DNA of 64,000 nt from Oceanicola granulosus HTCC2516. GTDB taxonomy: Bacteria; Pseudomonadota; Alphaproteobacteria; Rhodobacterales; Rhodobacteraceae. The position numbers and the translations under genes are program-made. This document shows, piece after piece, positions 38,093 to 47,151 of this stretch (position 1 is the first letter of the stretch; each line of letters starts with the position of its first letter). The stretch is from contig NZ_CH724108.1 of the NCBI RefSeq assembly GCF_000153305.1, positions 58,764-122,763 of the forward strand, written 5' to 3'. Below the pieces are notes generated by a model, which saw only the letters and a list, made by a program, of their open reading frames with translations, was not told the origin of the DNA and did not search any database.

Positions 38093-39724
38093 TCAAAGCG
38101 CCGCGAAACGCGCGCGCTGCTCTGACCAGTCGGACGGAAACTCGTTTGTCTTGCACGAGTAGGAAGTGAAGCCGGCTGGCTGTTTGCCGCCCAAGACGTC
38201 GGCGACGATGTCGGGTGCAAGAAAGGCCAGGTCGATCATCTGCTGGACGCGGCGCTTCGAAGTGCCATCGGCTTCGGCAATCTGTGCGAAGGTCTCGCCG
38301 GCCTTGATCCGTTCGAACCAGGCATGGGCACGGGCGATGTTGCGGATCAGCGTCTCGTCCTGACCAGTTGGCGCATCGGCGAGGACGATCTTCGTCTCAA
38401 TGCCGCGCTTGCGAAGCTGGAACGAGTGCCGCGAGACCAATTGATCGAGATCGATGTCATTCGCGTCGATGTCGAGACGCTTCGCAATGGTATCGGCATT
38501 TAGCTTGAGCGTCAGCAGACCTGGCGCGAGGTCGATCCGCTGGACCAGGCCCAGGTATGACGCCGCATCGTCGTGGGCAGCGCGACCGCCGAGCGCGGTG
38601 GCCGCGCCTGCGATGTCGGCGGCCGATGCCGTCGGCAGCAGTGCTGCCGCGAGTCCGGGTCTGCCGAGTTCGCTAGCGACGAGCCCGCCGATCATGCTCT
38701 CCAGTTCGACCGCGGGCAGCCTCCATGCATCGGGATGCGATTGCCCGGTCCTCGCGACCAGCCGATGCGAGACGTAGTAGCGCAACCGGGTCCCGGCCCG
38801 GGTCTTCGAGTGTGACGGCGTCAGCTGGTCGCCGGTCTCGTCGAAGAGCTTGCCACAGAGGGCTGAGCGACGGGTGGCGGATGCCTTGCCCCGGCTCCCA
38901 GCGCTCGGGCGCGATGATCGCCGGATGCTGGCCCGCGTGAACCTCTCCGCGATGCCGGATGCGGCCGGCATGAAGCGGGTTGGTCAGCACGTGGTGAATG
39001 TGACCTCGGTCGAAGAACGTGCCGCCGGCCACTCGGCCATCCGCGCGCGTCCGCTTGCGGCTGCGCAGCCCGAGCCGGTCAGCCTCGGCCTTCACCGCCC
39101 GAGCCGGTCAGCCTCGGCCTTCACCGCCCGGATCGTGCCATGGCCCTCATAGAGGCCGTAGAGCGTCCGAATGGTTTCGGCCTCCCCCTCGTTGACCTTG
39201 AGCGACCGCCCGTCAGGGTCGTAGCCCAGCGGCACCCGTCCGCCCATCCAGAGCCCCTTGCGCTTGGAGGCTGCGATCTTGTCGCGGATCCGCTCAGCCG
39301 TCACCTCGCGCTCGAACTGCGCGAAGCTCAGCAGCATGTTGAGCGTCAGCCGCCCCATGCTGGTCGCGGTGTTGAAGGACTGGGTGACGGACACGAAGGA
39401 GGCGCCGGCCGTGTCCAGCACGTCGACGATCTTCGCGAAGTCCGAGAGGGACCGGGTTAGCCGGTCGATCTTGTAAACCACGATCCGGTCGACGCGTCCC
39501 TCCCGCACGTCCGCCATCAGCTGCTGCAGCGCAGGGCGCTCCAGGCTCCCGCCTGAGAGACCGCCATCGTCGTAGGGCGCCGGCAGCAGAACCCAGCCCT
39601 CGTGCATTTGGCTGGCGATGTAGGCAGCGGAGGCCTCCCGCTGGGCAAGGAGCGAGTTGAACTCCTGCTCCAGCCCGTCCTCGGAGCTCTTCCGGGTGTA
39701 GATCGCGCAGCGGGTCCGGATCAT
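38093..39724 (-). pseudogene. Serine recombinase (large resolvase/invertase type), frameshifted
   Basis: The N-terminal catalytic domain (CAIYTRKSSEDG with the nucleophile Ser, YDDGGLSGGSLERPALQQL, YKIDRLTRSL, FNTATSMGRL) is intact. It runs off frame at about residue 210, where a perfect 29-bp tandem duplication (39071-39128) breaks the frame. The recombinase DNA-binding domain (GTFFDRGHIHHVLTNPLHAGRIRHRGEVHAGQ, split over two frames) follows. A second shift near 38870-38890 is needed to reach ALCGKLFDETGDQLTPSH and the C-terminal region ending EFPSDWSEQRARFAAL. Start at ATG 39724, coupled to the upstream gene by ATGA. Confidence 0.85.
39071..39128. repeat. Perfect 29-bp tandem duplication inside the recombinase
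   Basis: The unit CGAGCCGGTCAGCCTCGG plus 11 further bases is repeated back to back (39071-39099 and 39100-39128) without a mismatch. 29 is not a multiple of 3; removing one copy restores the reading frame between the catalytic domain and the downstream RSRKRTRADGRVAGG segment. Confidence 0.9.
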
Positions 39725-40413
39725 CGCCGGTGCCCGGCCCGGTCGGTCAGCCCGAAGAAGCGTGGCCCCGACCAGGTGGCCCCGGTGATGTGCCTTGCGA
39801 CTGCGGAGAGCGAGCGCCACGTTCTGCCATCCATGCAGTAGCCGTCCGCGGTCACCTCGACCTGATAAGTCCGGCCGTTCCACTCTCGGACGAGGTGCGC
39901 GCCGGGCCGCGCTACTCGCCGGGTGGTCTCACGCACCCCCTGCCCCTCCGCGACCTGCCGCAGTGCCCTGCGGGTCGCGGCGGAAAGCCCGCCGTGGTTC
40001 CGGCACTGGGCGTCGTAGGCGAGCGCCTTCCGCATGAACGGAACGGAGAGGTAGGGCGGAGGAGGAGTCCCGAAGGCCTCCTCCCACGCGCGCAGCACCT
40101 CTCCGCGCTCCGGGTCCGCCCTACCGGCATCGGCCGACTCCGCCGCGGGCTGGGCGTCTTCGGAAGGGATCGCCCGCTTCGGCTCGCCAATCACCCTGTA
40201 GCGCGTCGGCTTGCCCGGATCGGACTTCTCCGCCGCGATCTCGTAGCCGGCCTTCTTCAAGCCGGTGATCGCGGCCCGCGCCGTGTGGATCTGCCAGCCG
40301 AGCTTCCGGCTGACCGCCGCCGCATCCGCGCCAGTCTTCGCCCGCAGCATCCGGACGAGCTGGTCTTTCTTCGTAGCCTTGGTGGTCTTGGTGGTCTTGA
40401 TGTTCTTCGCCAT
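39721..40413 (-). CDS. DUF3489/DUF2924 protein paired with the recombinase
   Basis: 230 aa. The N-terminal winged-helix-like part (KKDQLVRMLRAKTGADAAAVSRKLGWQIHTARAAI) is the DUF3489 pattern. The C-terminal part (HLVREWNGRTYQVEVTADGY, TWRSLSAVARHITGATWSGPRFFGL) is the DUF2924 pattern. These are often two adjacent genes next to serine recombinases; here they are in one protein. ATGA overlap with the recombinase confirms one operon. A Lys/Thr-rich start (MAKNIKTTKTTKATKK) follows GGAGGCCGG. Likely a DNA-binding accessory factor of the element (inference). Confidence 0.75.
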   Translation of the reverse strand: MAKNIKTTKTTKATKKDQLVRMLRAKTGADAAAVSRKLGWQIHTARAAITGLKKAGYEIAAEKSDPGKPTRYRVIGEPKRAIPSEDAQPAAESADAGRADPERGEVLRAWEEAFGTPPPPYLSVPFMRKALAYDAQCRNHGGLSAATRRALRQVAEGQGVRETTRRVARPGAHLVREWNGRTYQVEVTADGYCMDGRTWRSLSAVARHITGATWSGPRFFGLTDRAGHRR

Positions 40414-40747
40414 TTCCGGCCTCCTTCTCCCGGCCGCAGGAGCACCCTGCCCCTGCTACCGGGCAGAGCCCGGAGATCCGGGCGGAGATCGGTGCGACAC
40501 CTGGGTCGGCAGGCTCGGTCAGTACCGCTCCGGGTCACAGGGAAGTCCAGTCCGAAGAGCGCATTCGCCGCCGCAATCGCGGCCATGCAGGCGCAGAAAT
40601 CGACAGGTTAGGGCGGATTGTTGACATTCGCTGCGGTTCGGACGGATGTCGGCTTCGCACCCGGCACTTAGTCGCATGAGGACGAAATCGAAGCTTGTAG
40701 CCCGCCTGAACCGCGAAGTGTCGCAAGCTCCCACACGGCGCCCTACG
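40414..40747. other. Intergenic stretch without a supported gene
   Basis: Should hold the promoter of the DUF3489-recombinase unit. At 40622-40670 is ATTCGCTGCGGTTCGGACGG and following bases, which resembles degenerate dispersed non-coding elements of Rhodobacteraceae. Short open frames here have no ribosome sites or family resemblance. Confidence 0.4.
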
Positions 40748-41660
40748 TCAGCAGAAGATAGGACTGCCCAGATACTTCGCACCGTTGCCGCAACCCAAAG
40801 TCACGACCCTCCTTCCTCGGCCGAGTTCGCGAGAGAGCTCGATGGCCGCGACAATGTTCATTCCGGTGGAACCACCGCAGAAAACGCCAGCGCGACGTGC
40901 GAGGGTCCGACACATCTCGAATGCTCGGTTCTGATCTATTGTGCGAATTTCGTCGAGGTGGTCCTGATCGAGAAAAGGGGGGAAGAAGCCAACACCGATA
41001 CCTTCCACGCGGTGCGGTCCTCCCTTCCCTGTTGTCATGAGCGGCGATTGAGAGGGCTCGAGTGCGATCAGGCGAGGCTTGATGCCGCGAGCCGAGAGAC
41101 CGTCTGCTGCTCCCATCAGCGCGGCACCCGTTCCGACTGCGGACACGAGGACATCTACTTCGTCGCCGAGATCCGCCGCGATTTCGTGACCCATAGGCTC
41201 ATACCCGGCCCGAACATCGGGAGACCCGAACTGGTCTGCATAGAAACAGCCCGGCTGTTCGGCCAATGCATATGCCCTAGTTTTCATGCGTTGTATCAAT
41301 TCGGGACTGATATTCCCATTATCACTTTTCTCGCCTCAAACGCTTCCATCGCCCGGCGCTTGCTTGCAGAGAATGCATCTGAGAGTACCGCCGTGAACTT
41401 CAATCCCAAAACGGCTGACACGAAGGCAAGGGCCGTTCCCGTGCTGCCACCTGTGTATTCGATGACGCGATTTCCGGGCGAGAGGTCTCCCCGCTGCATT
41501 GCGCGCCCGAGGACTGAGACAGCCATCCTATCCTTGCAGAACCTGTTGGATTACCTGCCTCCAACTTCAACCAAATCTCTGCACCGTCTGAGGCTTCGAG
41601 CTTTTCCAGTCTAATCAGTGGCGTGTTCCCCACAGCCGCAAGGGCGCCTGCTGAAAACAT
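40748..41660 (-). pseudogene. Cysteine synthase-family PLP enzyme, two frameshifts
   Basis: An excellent AGGAGGATTTGT ribosome site precedes ATG 41660 and MFSAGALAAVGNTPLIRLEKL. The PLP-Lys segment should read GNPTGS-x-KDRMAVS, but the frame breaks at about 41537 so that KDRMAVSVLGRAM is in another frame. EYTGGSTGTALAFV (substrate loop) is intact. A second one-base loss at about 41303 separates VIMGISVP from LIQRMKTRAYALAEQPGCFYADQF. The rest (GTGAALMGAADGL, GVFCGGSTGMN) is intact to the stop. Each break fits a single-base deletion. Product not functional unless these are sequencing errors. Confidence 0.8.
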
Positions 41661-41787
41661 ACAAATCCTCCTAATCTTCACGCCATGCTACCGGAAAAGT
41701 CTCCTCGTGGCAGCCGCCACGTGAGGCCAAAAGTATCGATCAATTGCTCGGCCACCGCACTCCCCATACGGCGTCGGTCAACTCCGA

Positions 41788-42168
41788 TCAGTCGCGTTGG
41801 AAGAGCTTCGCAGTTATAATCCACTGCCCGGTTTTATCCCGAACCAAGTGGAAATGATTGAGGAAAGACCAGCCTTCCCAGAGGCCATCTTCAGTCACCA
41901 TCGCGGTCGCCGTATCTCCGAGAACATTCACGCACGCGACACAGGCTTGGTAGTCGGGTCCAGCATCCGTGCTCTCGGCTCGTGCGATAAAGCCCTCGGG
42001 GTTGCGCATGAGCAGATCACTCCCAAACCAACCAGCGACCATCGCGTCAGGATGGAAAATGCGCCGAAGGATGTCACCGTCTCCGTCACGCGTGGCCTTG
42101 ATGTAGTCATTCAGCACGCGCATCACGTCTAATTTGTCTTGGGTTTTCACGGACCAGACCTCCCGCAC
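41788..42168 (-). CDS. NTF2-like (SnoaL-type) protein
   Basis: 126 aa. Helical N-terminus (KLDVMRVLNDYIKATRDGDGDILRRIFHPDAMVAGW), then beta strands with DTATAMVTEDGLWEGWSFLNHFHLVRDKTGQWIITAKLF: the cone-like NTF2 fold of small ligand-binding proteins or isomerases. No catalytic pair can be assigned. The exact start is uncertain (ATG 42168 or a GTG six codons later). Neighbours are a broken PLP enzyme and a TetR gene. Confidence 0.7.
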   Translation of the reverse strand: MREVWSVKTQDKLDVMRVLNDYIKATRDGDGDILRRIFHPDAMVAGWFGSDLLMRNPEGFIARAESTDAGPDYQACVACVNVLGDTATAMVTEDGLWEGWSFLNHFHLVRDKTGQWIITAKLFQRD

Positions 42169-42444
42169 TGAAGATGATGGTCTTTAAACAAAAAGCTAAC
42201 GGCCCCGCCTTTTCCAGCAATGACCCTCATGGTTTCGAACATCGAACTCGCAGCGGCTGACCGTCGCTGCGCGGTGTCGCAAGTTGCCCGTTTGGCGCGC
42301 CACTGATTGACGCTCCGTAGGTGGCCAAGGCCGAGCAAGGGTCGTCCGCGTTTCTCCTCAGATGGCCGGGTGCTGGTTTTCTCTGCGAAATTTTACGTAT
42401 GTCCGCGGCGAGGGCATAAAGGCCGGTGGAGGCTGAGTAGAATT
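42169..42444. other. Intergenic stretch without a supported gene
   Basis: AT-richer. Probably holds the promoter of the NTF2-like gene (TTTAAAGACC-type sequence on the minus strand near 42185) and the 3' end of the TetR transcript. Short frames here look accidental. Confidence 0.35.
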
Positions 42445-43068
42445 TCAACTGAACGATTTCTGATCATCTTGAACTGTCGTTCGGATCATTCTGCACATCA
42501 AGTCGCGTGCTTCTTTATCCGAGAGCCCTTGCTCCTCAGTCAAAGCGCGCCATGCAGCAAAACTGAGAGCATGTCCCAGTGCGGCATGCAGCAGTCGCTT
42601 TCCGCCTATCGCTTGAAACGATAGCCCTTCCTCCAGAACCTTTCTCAGCTGCGCGAGCCAGGTAGCAAACCCGTGCAGGGTGTCGCGCAGCGCTGAAGAG
42701 GCCTCGGCGTCGCGCATCACGTTGGAGAGCATTCGCGCGTTGGGGCGGTAGTAGGCGTAGACCAGATCCAACGCCGCGCGCAGTCGGGCTTCACCGTCGT
42801 CTATGTCATTCAGCGTGTCGATCGCGGGCAAGGGGCTCTGCGACAACCACCGGCTCGAACAGGCCTGGAAGAGCGCGGCCTCGTCCGGGAAGTGTCGGTA
42901 GACAGTGGCACGGCGCACGCCGGCGCGTTCGGCCACGGCGCTGATTGTGGTGAGAGCAGGGCCGATGCTCCCATGCAGGTCAACTGCGGCTTGGGCAATG
43001 CGGGAGCGGGTTCGCTCCTCATCCTCGGCACGCTTGCGCTTCACGTATGATCTCTTTTCGTCGGACAC
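42445..43068 (-). CDS. TetR/AcrR-family transcriptional regulator
   Basis: 207 aa. N-terminal helix-turn-helix: RSRIAQAAVDLHGSIGPALTTISAVAERAGVRRATVYRHFPDEAALFQAC, the TetR signature. The C-terminal domain is helical with no assignable ligand. Divergent from the cupin gene with an 80-bp gap, the usual layout for a TetR repressor controlling its neighbour. Confidence 0.9.
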   Translation of the reverse strand: MSDEKRSYVKRKRAEDEERTRSRIAQAAVDLHGSIGPALTTISAVAERAGVRRATVYRHFPDEAALFQACSSRWLSQSPLPAIDTLNDIDDGEARLRAALDLVYAYYRPNARMLSNVMRDAEASSALRDTLHGFATWLAQLRKVLEEGLSFQAIGGKRLLHAALGHALSFAAWRALTEEQGLSDKEARDLMCRMIRTTVQDDQKSFS

Positions 43069-43084
43069 TGATGTTCATCCAATA

Positions 43085-43114
43085 TTGACACGACTCGCTA
43101 TTGCGGCCTTACTT
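43085..43114 (+). promoter_or_regulatory. Candidate promoter of the cupin gene in the TetR-cupin gap
   Basis: TTGACA (43085-43090, perfect -35) and TTACTT (43109-43114) are 18 bp apart, 35 bp before the cupin ATG. The gap is where a TetR operator is expected; no clear palindrome was found in it. Confidence 0.4.
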
Positions 43115-43148
43115 GATGATACATCCGTGCTCAGTGAAAGGGAAAGCG

Positions 43149-43634
43149 ATGGATCAGGTATTGACGCAGAGCCCGACCAAAGTGGTCGGTCCTGATGATG
43201 GAAAGCTCGGATTTCTCGGCACTATAGGGGTCCGTTTCATGATTGACGGCAGTGAGACAGGCGGGGGGTTTTCACTGGTCGAACATCCAATGTCCCCTCG
43301 CGCGCTCGCTGCGCCGCTGCACAGACATATGAACGAGGACGAATACAGCTTTGTCTTGCAAGGCCGCATGGGGGCTCTGCTCGGGGATGAAGTTCTCGAG
43401 GCCAGGCCCGGTGACTTGGTATTCAAGCCGCGCGGCCAGTGGCACACATTTTGGAATGCATCAGATCAGCCGACACGTATCCTGGAAATCATCGCTCCAG
43501 CTGGTTTCGAGCAGTTCTTTGAGCGGCTTTCGGACATGGGGGGCGTGACAGCCGTCTCGCCAGAGGCTCTCGGAACGCTCTGCGCAGAGTATGCCCTGGA
43601 GATGGACCCTGGTAGCGTGTGCCGGCCAGGGTGA
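43149..43634 (+). CDS. Cupin-domain protein
   Basis: 161 aa, one cupin barrel. Metal motif 1 is PLHRHMNEDEYSFVLQGRMGALLGD (His-x-His and Glu). Motif 2 is PRGQWHTFWN (His). This is the layout of the small quercetinase/YhhW-like cupins. The C-terminal FEQFFERLSD matches the usual extension of that group. Start at ATG 43149, after GAAAGGGAAAGCG. Divergent from the TetR gene. A piece of a second cupin lies immediately downstream. Confidence 0.82.
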   Translation: MDQVLTQSPTKVVGPDDGKLGFLGTIGVRFMIDGSETGGGFSLVEHPMSPRALAAPLHRHMNEDEYSFVLQGRMGALLGDEVLEARPGDLVFKPRGQWHTFWNASDQPTRILEIIAPAGFEQFFERLSDMGGVTAVSPEALGTLCAEYALEMDPGSVCRPG

Positions 43635-43807
43635 TGATCGTGAACGCGCCGGGACAGATGCATGCCGGCTTCTTCACCGAATTGGGAGAACCGGTCGGGG
43701 ATGACCGGAAGGTCCCCACGCCGATGGAGGGCCCGCCGGATGTCGCGCATGTCGTGCGGGTGGCCGAGAGATGGGGCATGACGATCCTCGCCCCTGCAAA
43801 CGCCTGA
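43619..43807 (+). pseudogene. C-terminal remnant of a second cupin gene
   Basis: A short frame overlapping the end of the cupin gene encodes FFTELGEPVGDDRKVPTP, then PPDVAHVVRVAERWGMTILAP. That is the C-terminal extension found after the barrel in quercetinase-like cupins, but the barrel itself is absent. It is most simply the 3' end of a deleted paralogue or a recombined copy. Confidence 0.5.
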
Positions 43808-44265
43808 TTGAATTGGGATAAGACAAATGAACGTGCGGGGTGATCTTCTTAGGGACAGCGTCGTCGCACGCCTGAAGAGTGACGGCCGTCCCTCGCCGCT
43901 GAGGGTCTTGAAGGATGCATTTTGCCTTCCGCATGTAAGCCGGCCATTCCTCCGAGGTCGCGACGCGCCGGTTCGACACAGAATAATTGTGCGTATGGCC
44001 GCTTTGACGGGCTGCGCCGCAGCATAGAGTATCGCTTGCAAAGGCAGGTGAGGGCCGGGAGCGACGGCGTATCTTGCCCCGGCGGCTTGTTCTGGAGTTG
44101 CGTCGCCGCGTGTCCGGTTCGAGCTTAAAGGTGCGATTTCTGGGCACCGATTAAACGTCCGGCTTTCGGTTCTGAGCGAGGCATGCGCTGAGATCACGCT
44201 CAGTTTCAAGCGGGAATATTAACGGTTTCGGCAGCGCGTCGTCCTGGTCGTCAGTTGTCTATCCA
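43808..44265. other. Intergenic stretch without a supported gene
   Basis: Some 460 bp. Frames on both strands lack ribosome sites and family resemblance. Contains the 3' flank of the convergent asnB gene. I see no clear terminator or repeat. Confidence 0.35.
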
Positions 44266-45786
44266 CTATCCGCCGAGCACCCTGTCGGCCTCCCAAGTGC
44301 CGGCGGCGGCGAGGATGCGATCCGGGTCGGCATAGGTTTCGCCCAGGATGCGTTCGTAGAGCGCCCCCTCCGACTGCCGGTTCACAGGGCCGTCGATCAG
44401 GCTTGCCAGCGCGCCGCTCAGGGCGTCCACGGTGCCGGAGCCTTCGTCGAACTGCGCCTTCTTTCGCCAGACGAGATCGGCGGGCAAGAGGTCTTCGCAG
44501 GCCTTGCGCAGTATCCATTTCTCGGTCGTCGGGCCCGTGGCGTCGCGGGCCTCGGGGTCGGTGTGCCGCATCTTCAACTCGGCCGGGATGGACTGTGCGA
44601 AGTCGATCAGGTCGCGGTCGAGGAACGGCGTGCGCGCTTCGAGGCTTTCGGACATGGTCACGCGGTCCACGCGCTGAAGGTTGATGTTATGCATGGTGCC
44701 GAGGCTGCGCGTCAATTCATCGGCGAGCGCCCGGGGGTCGTCGGCGTAGCCGTGATGATAGGTATAGCCGGCGAACAATTCGTCCGCGCCCTCACCGGTC
44801 AGCACGGCCTTGACCTGCGCCCTTGCAAGTCGCGCGGCGAACAGCGTGGGCAGCGCCGAGCGCACGAGGTCCACATCGGCGGATTCAAGATGGTAAATGA
44901 CATGCGGCAGGGCGCCGACCACGTCCTGCGCGGTAAAGACCGCTTCGTGGTGATCGGCACCGATATGCGCGGCCACGGCCCGCGCGGCGCGCAGGTCCGG
45001 GCTGCCGTCGGTGCCCACGGCAAAGGTCTTCAGCGGACCGAGCCCCTGTGCGAGGCGCACCTTCTGCGCGATGGCCGCGATGATCGAACTGTCGAGACCG
45101 CCGGACAGGAAACTGCCGACCTCGACATCGGCCACCATCCACTTGGCAACCGCGGCCTCCAAGACCAGCCGCAACTCCCGCGAGGCGCGTCCGATGTCGA
45201 AGCCCGGTTCCGCCGACGCGGCGCCCTGGGGGGTGCGATACCATTGGCGCCAACCGTCGCGGCTGTCGATCAGATGACCCGGCGGGATCGCCTCGATGCC
45301 GTCCACCGGAACGCCGTCGAAAGCTTTCAGCTCCGACGCGAAGATGGCCCCGCCTCCCATATTCGCAACATACAGTGGCTTGATGCCAAGCGGGTCGCGG
45401 GTCGCGATGATCCGGTCCTTCGTGGCCAGCACGAAGGCGAACATGCCGTCCAGGCGGTCGATCCAGCGTGACCGGCCAGAGCGGAAGAGGTGCAGGATCG
45501 TCTCGCTGTCGGAAGCCGTTTCGAACGCCGCCTCTCCGAGGATCGCACGCAGGTCCGCGTGGTTGTAGATTTCCCCATTGGCAACCAGCATGTTGCCCGC
45601 CTGGCGGATCGGTTGCGCGCCGTCCTCGGTGCCAATGATCGACAGCCGACAATGCGCCATCGTAACGGGCGCATCGGCCAAGGTGGTGACATGGACTTCG
45701 TCGGGACCACGATGCGCGATCTTGTCGATCATGGCCTCGGCAAGGGCTTTGTCATCTATGTTCCAAAGGCAGACGAAACCGCACAT
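44266..45786 (-). CDS. asnB: Asparagine synthetase (glutamine-hydrolysing)
   Basis: 506 aa. MCGFVCLWN places the catalytic Cys at position 2 of a class-II glutamine amidotransferase domain (RGPDEVHV, CRLSIIGTEDG, NGEIYNH). The ATP-pyrophosphatase domain follows (FLSGGLDSSIIAAIA, LTGEGADELFAGY, RVTMSESLEARTPFLD). The start must be 45786, because Cys2 is needed; longer frames are spurious. Slightly short (E. coli AsnB about 554 aa), missing part of the C-terminal tail. Divergent from a LysR-type gene across 146 bp. Confidence 0.9.
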   Translation of the reverse strand: MCGFVCLWNIDDKALAEAMIDKIAHRGPDEVHVTTLADAPVTMAHCRLSIIGTEDGAQPIRQAGNMLVANGEIYNHADLRAILGEAAFETASDSETILHLFRSGRSRWIDRLDGMFAFVLATKDRIIATRDPLGIKPLYVANMGGGAIFASELKAFDGVPVDGIEAIPPGHLIDSRDGWRQWYRTPQGAASAEPGFDIGRASRELRLVLEAAVAKWMVADVEVGSFLSGGLDSSIIAAIAQKVRLAQGLGPLKTFAVGTDGSPDLRAARAVAAHIGADHHEAVFTAQDVVGALPHVIYHLESADVDLVRSALPTLFAARLARAQVKAVLTGEGADELFAGYTYHHGYADDPRALADELTRSLGTMHNINLQRVDRVTMSESLEARTPFLDRDLIDFAQSIPAELKMRHTDPEARDATGPTTEKWILRKACEDLLPADLVWRKKAQFDEGSGTVDALSGALASLIDGPVNRQSEGALYERILGETYADPDRILAAAGTWEADRVLGG

Positions 45787-45932
45787 GGGAAGTCCTTTCG
45801 CATTTCGGCGCCATAGGCGCGGTAGGTGGCCAGCACGGCGATTGGCCAGACGCATGACAGTTAGGGGGTCGGCGTGGTGAAGAAAAACGAAACGATCCTT
45901 CTTCATGAATGAATCCAGCTTAACCATTAAGG
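45787..45932. promoter_or_regulatory. Divergent asnB-LysR control region
   Basis: Two small palindromes lie beside the regulator start: TTCAT-GA-ATGAA (45902-45913) and CTTAA-CCA-TTAAG (45919-45931, ending 1 base before the ATG). Such sites between divergent genes are where a LysR protein would bind; the assignment is inference. Confidence 0.4.
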
Positions 45933-46823
45933 ATGACTCGCCGATTACCCCCTCTTACTGCTCTGCGCACCTTCGAGGCGGCGGCCCGCCACGAAAGTTT
46001 CAAGCGCGCCGCCGAGGAGCTGCATGTGACCAACGCAGCCGTGAGCCATCAGATCAAGACTCTTGAGGACAAGCTGGGGCTGAGCCTCTTCCGCCGCCGG
46101 GGCCGCGCCGTGCAACCGACCGATGCAGCCAAGCGGTTCGCGGGGCGTCTTGCCCAGGCGTTCGATACGATCGAGGCCGCGACGATGGAGCTTCAGGGCA
46201 ATCCGATGTCCGGCACCCTGCGCATCGCCGTCACGCCATTCTATGGGAACAGGATCGTCCTGCCGCGACTGTCCCGGTTCCACGCGCTCTATCCGGAGAT
46301 CCGGGTCGAACCGGAGATGAGTGAGACACGGATCAACTTTGCCAAGACGGACCTCGATGGCGCCTTGCGGTATGGCACGGGAAACTGGCCGGGTCTGACC
46401 GCCATCGCGATGCACGAGGACCAGCTGCTTCCGGTGGCAGCCCCCACCGTGGTGTCGCGCCGCGATCTGCCGCTTTCGGCCGCCGAGATCGCCCAGCTCA
46501 CCCTCGGCTATATCGATGGTCAGGAAGACGATTGGTCCGCTTGGTTCGAGATGATGGGGTATGAGGGCGTGGCGTCGACGCAGATGATCGGCTACGGCAG
46601 CCGGGCGCGGGTCGTCGATCTGGCTTTTTCCGGCCACGGCGTGGCGCTGGCTGACCGGCGCCTGACTGCCGCCGATGTCACCGCCGGCCATCTGGTGCGC
46701 CTGAACGACACGCCCGTCTCGACCGGCAGGGGCATCTGGCTGGTCTATCCGGACACGGAATTTCCCGACCCGCGGCTAATGGCCTTCGGCGATTGGTTCA
46801 GAACAGAAATCGGGCAGATCTGA
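45933..46823 (+). CDS. LysR-family regulator (GcvA-like)
   Basis: 296 aa. N-terminal helix-turn-helix PLTALRTFEAAARHESFKRAAEELHVTNAAVSHQIKTLEDKLGLSLF is the LysR signature in its GcvA-like form (P-x-L-x-ALRTFEAAAR). The C-terminal co-inducer domain is complete. The divergent layout suggests control of asnB and of itself. Confidence 0.88.
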   Translation: MTRRLPPLTALRTFEAAARHESFKRAAEELHVTNAAVSHQIKTLEDKLGLSLFRRRGRAVQPTDAAKRFAGRLAQAFDTIEAATMELQGNPMSGTLRIAVTPFYGNRIVLPRLSRFHALYPEIRVEPEMSETRINFAKTDLDGALRYGTGNWPGLTAIAMHEDQLLPVAAPTVVSRRDLPLSAAEIAQLTLGYIDGQEDDWSAWFEMMGYEGVASTQMIGYGSRARVVDLAFSGHGVALADRRLTAADVTAGHLVRLNDTPVSTGRGIWLVYPDTEFPDPRLMAFGDWFRTEIGQI

Positions 46824-47151
46824 TCATTAGCCCGCAGAGGAACCGGCTCGCGAGCTCTGGCCAACGCTGACATTGACGCATGTGCAGCGAGTTAGTGGTT
46901 TGTCCGCACTACTGACCTTGACCTCTCCGCGCATGCTGCACGAGGTTGCGGATGACCGGTTCGGGAAAGCGGCACCGCAGCGTTGACTATCCCGCTGGAG
47001 GTCGGCTCTGGGCCGGTCGCGACGACGAGCGTCTCGCTCCACGCGCGAACTCGACGTGGCACGCCCCGGTCAGTCTGGGCTCCTGGCGACCTGTTCCCTT
47101 TGAGGATCGACCGTCCGCCAGGCCTCCTTTCGCCACAGAGACCCAGCTTCC
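46824..47151. other. Intergenic stretch without a supported gene
   Basis: Between convergent LysR and EamA genes. It includes TTAGTG-gtttgtccg-CACTA (about 46892-46911) and GC-rich sequence with short accidental frames. Possibly a degenerate dispersed element; nothing coding is supported. Confidence 0.35.

Noticed and set aside
38093-39724. Serine recombinase as two or three separate functional genes
   Set aside because: The pieces are consecutive parts of one known protein architecture, and the exact 29-bp duplication explains the main break.
40519-40782. Minus-strand frame of 87 codons in the gap after the cysteine-synthase relic
   Set aside because: No ribosome site, no family resemblance, and it covers what looks like a non-coding repeat.
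43827-44147. Short frames on both strands between the cupin remnant and asnB
   Set aside because: No ribosome sites, no motifs, overlapping each other on both strands.
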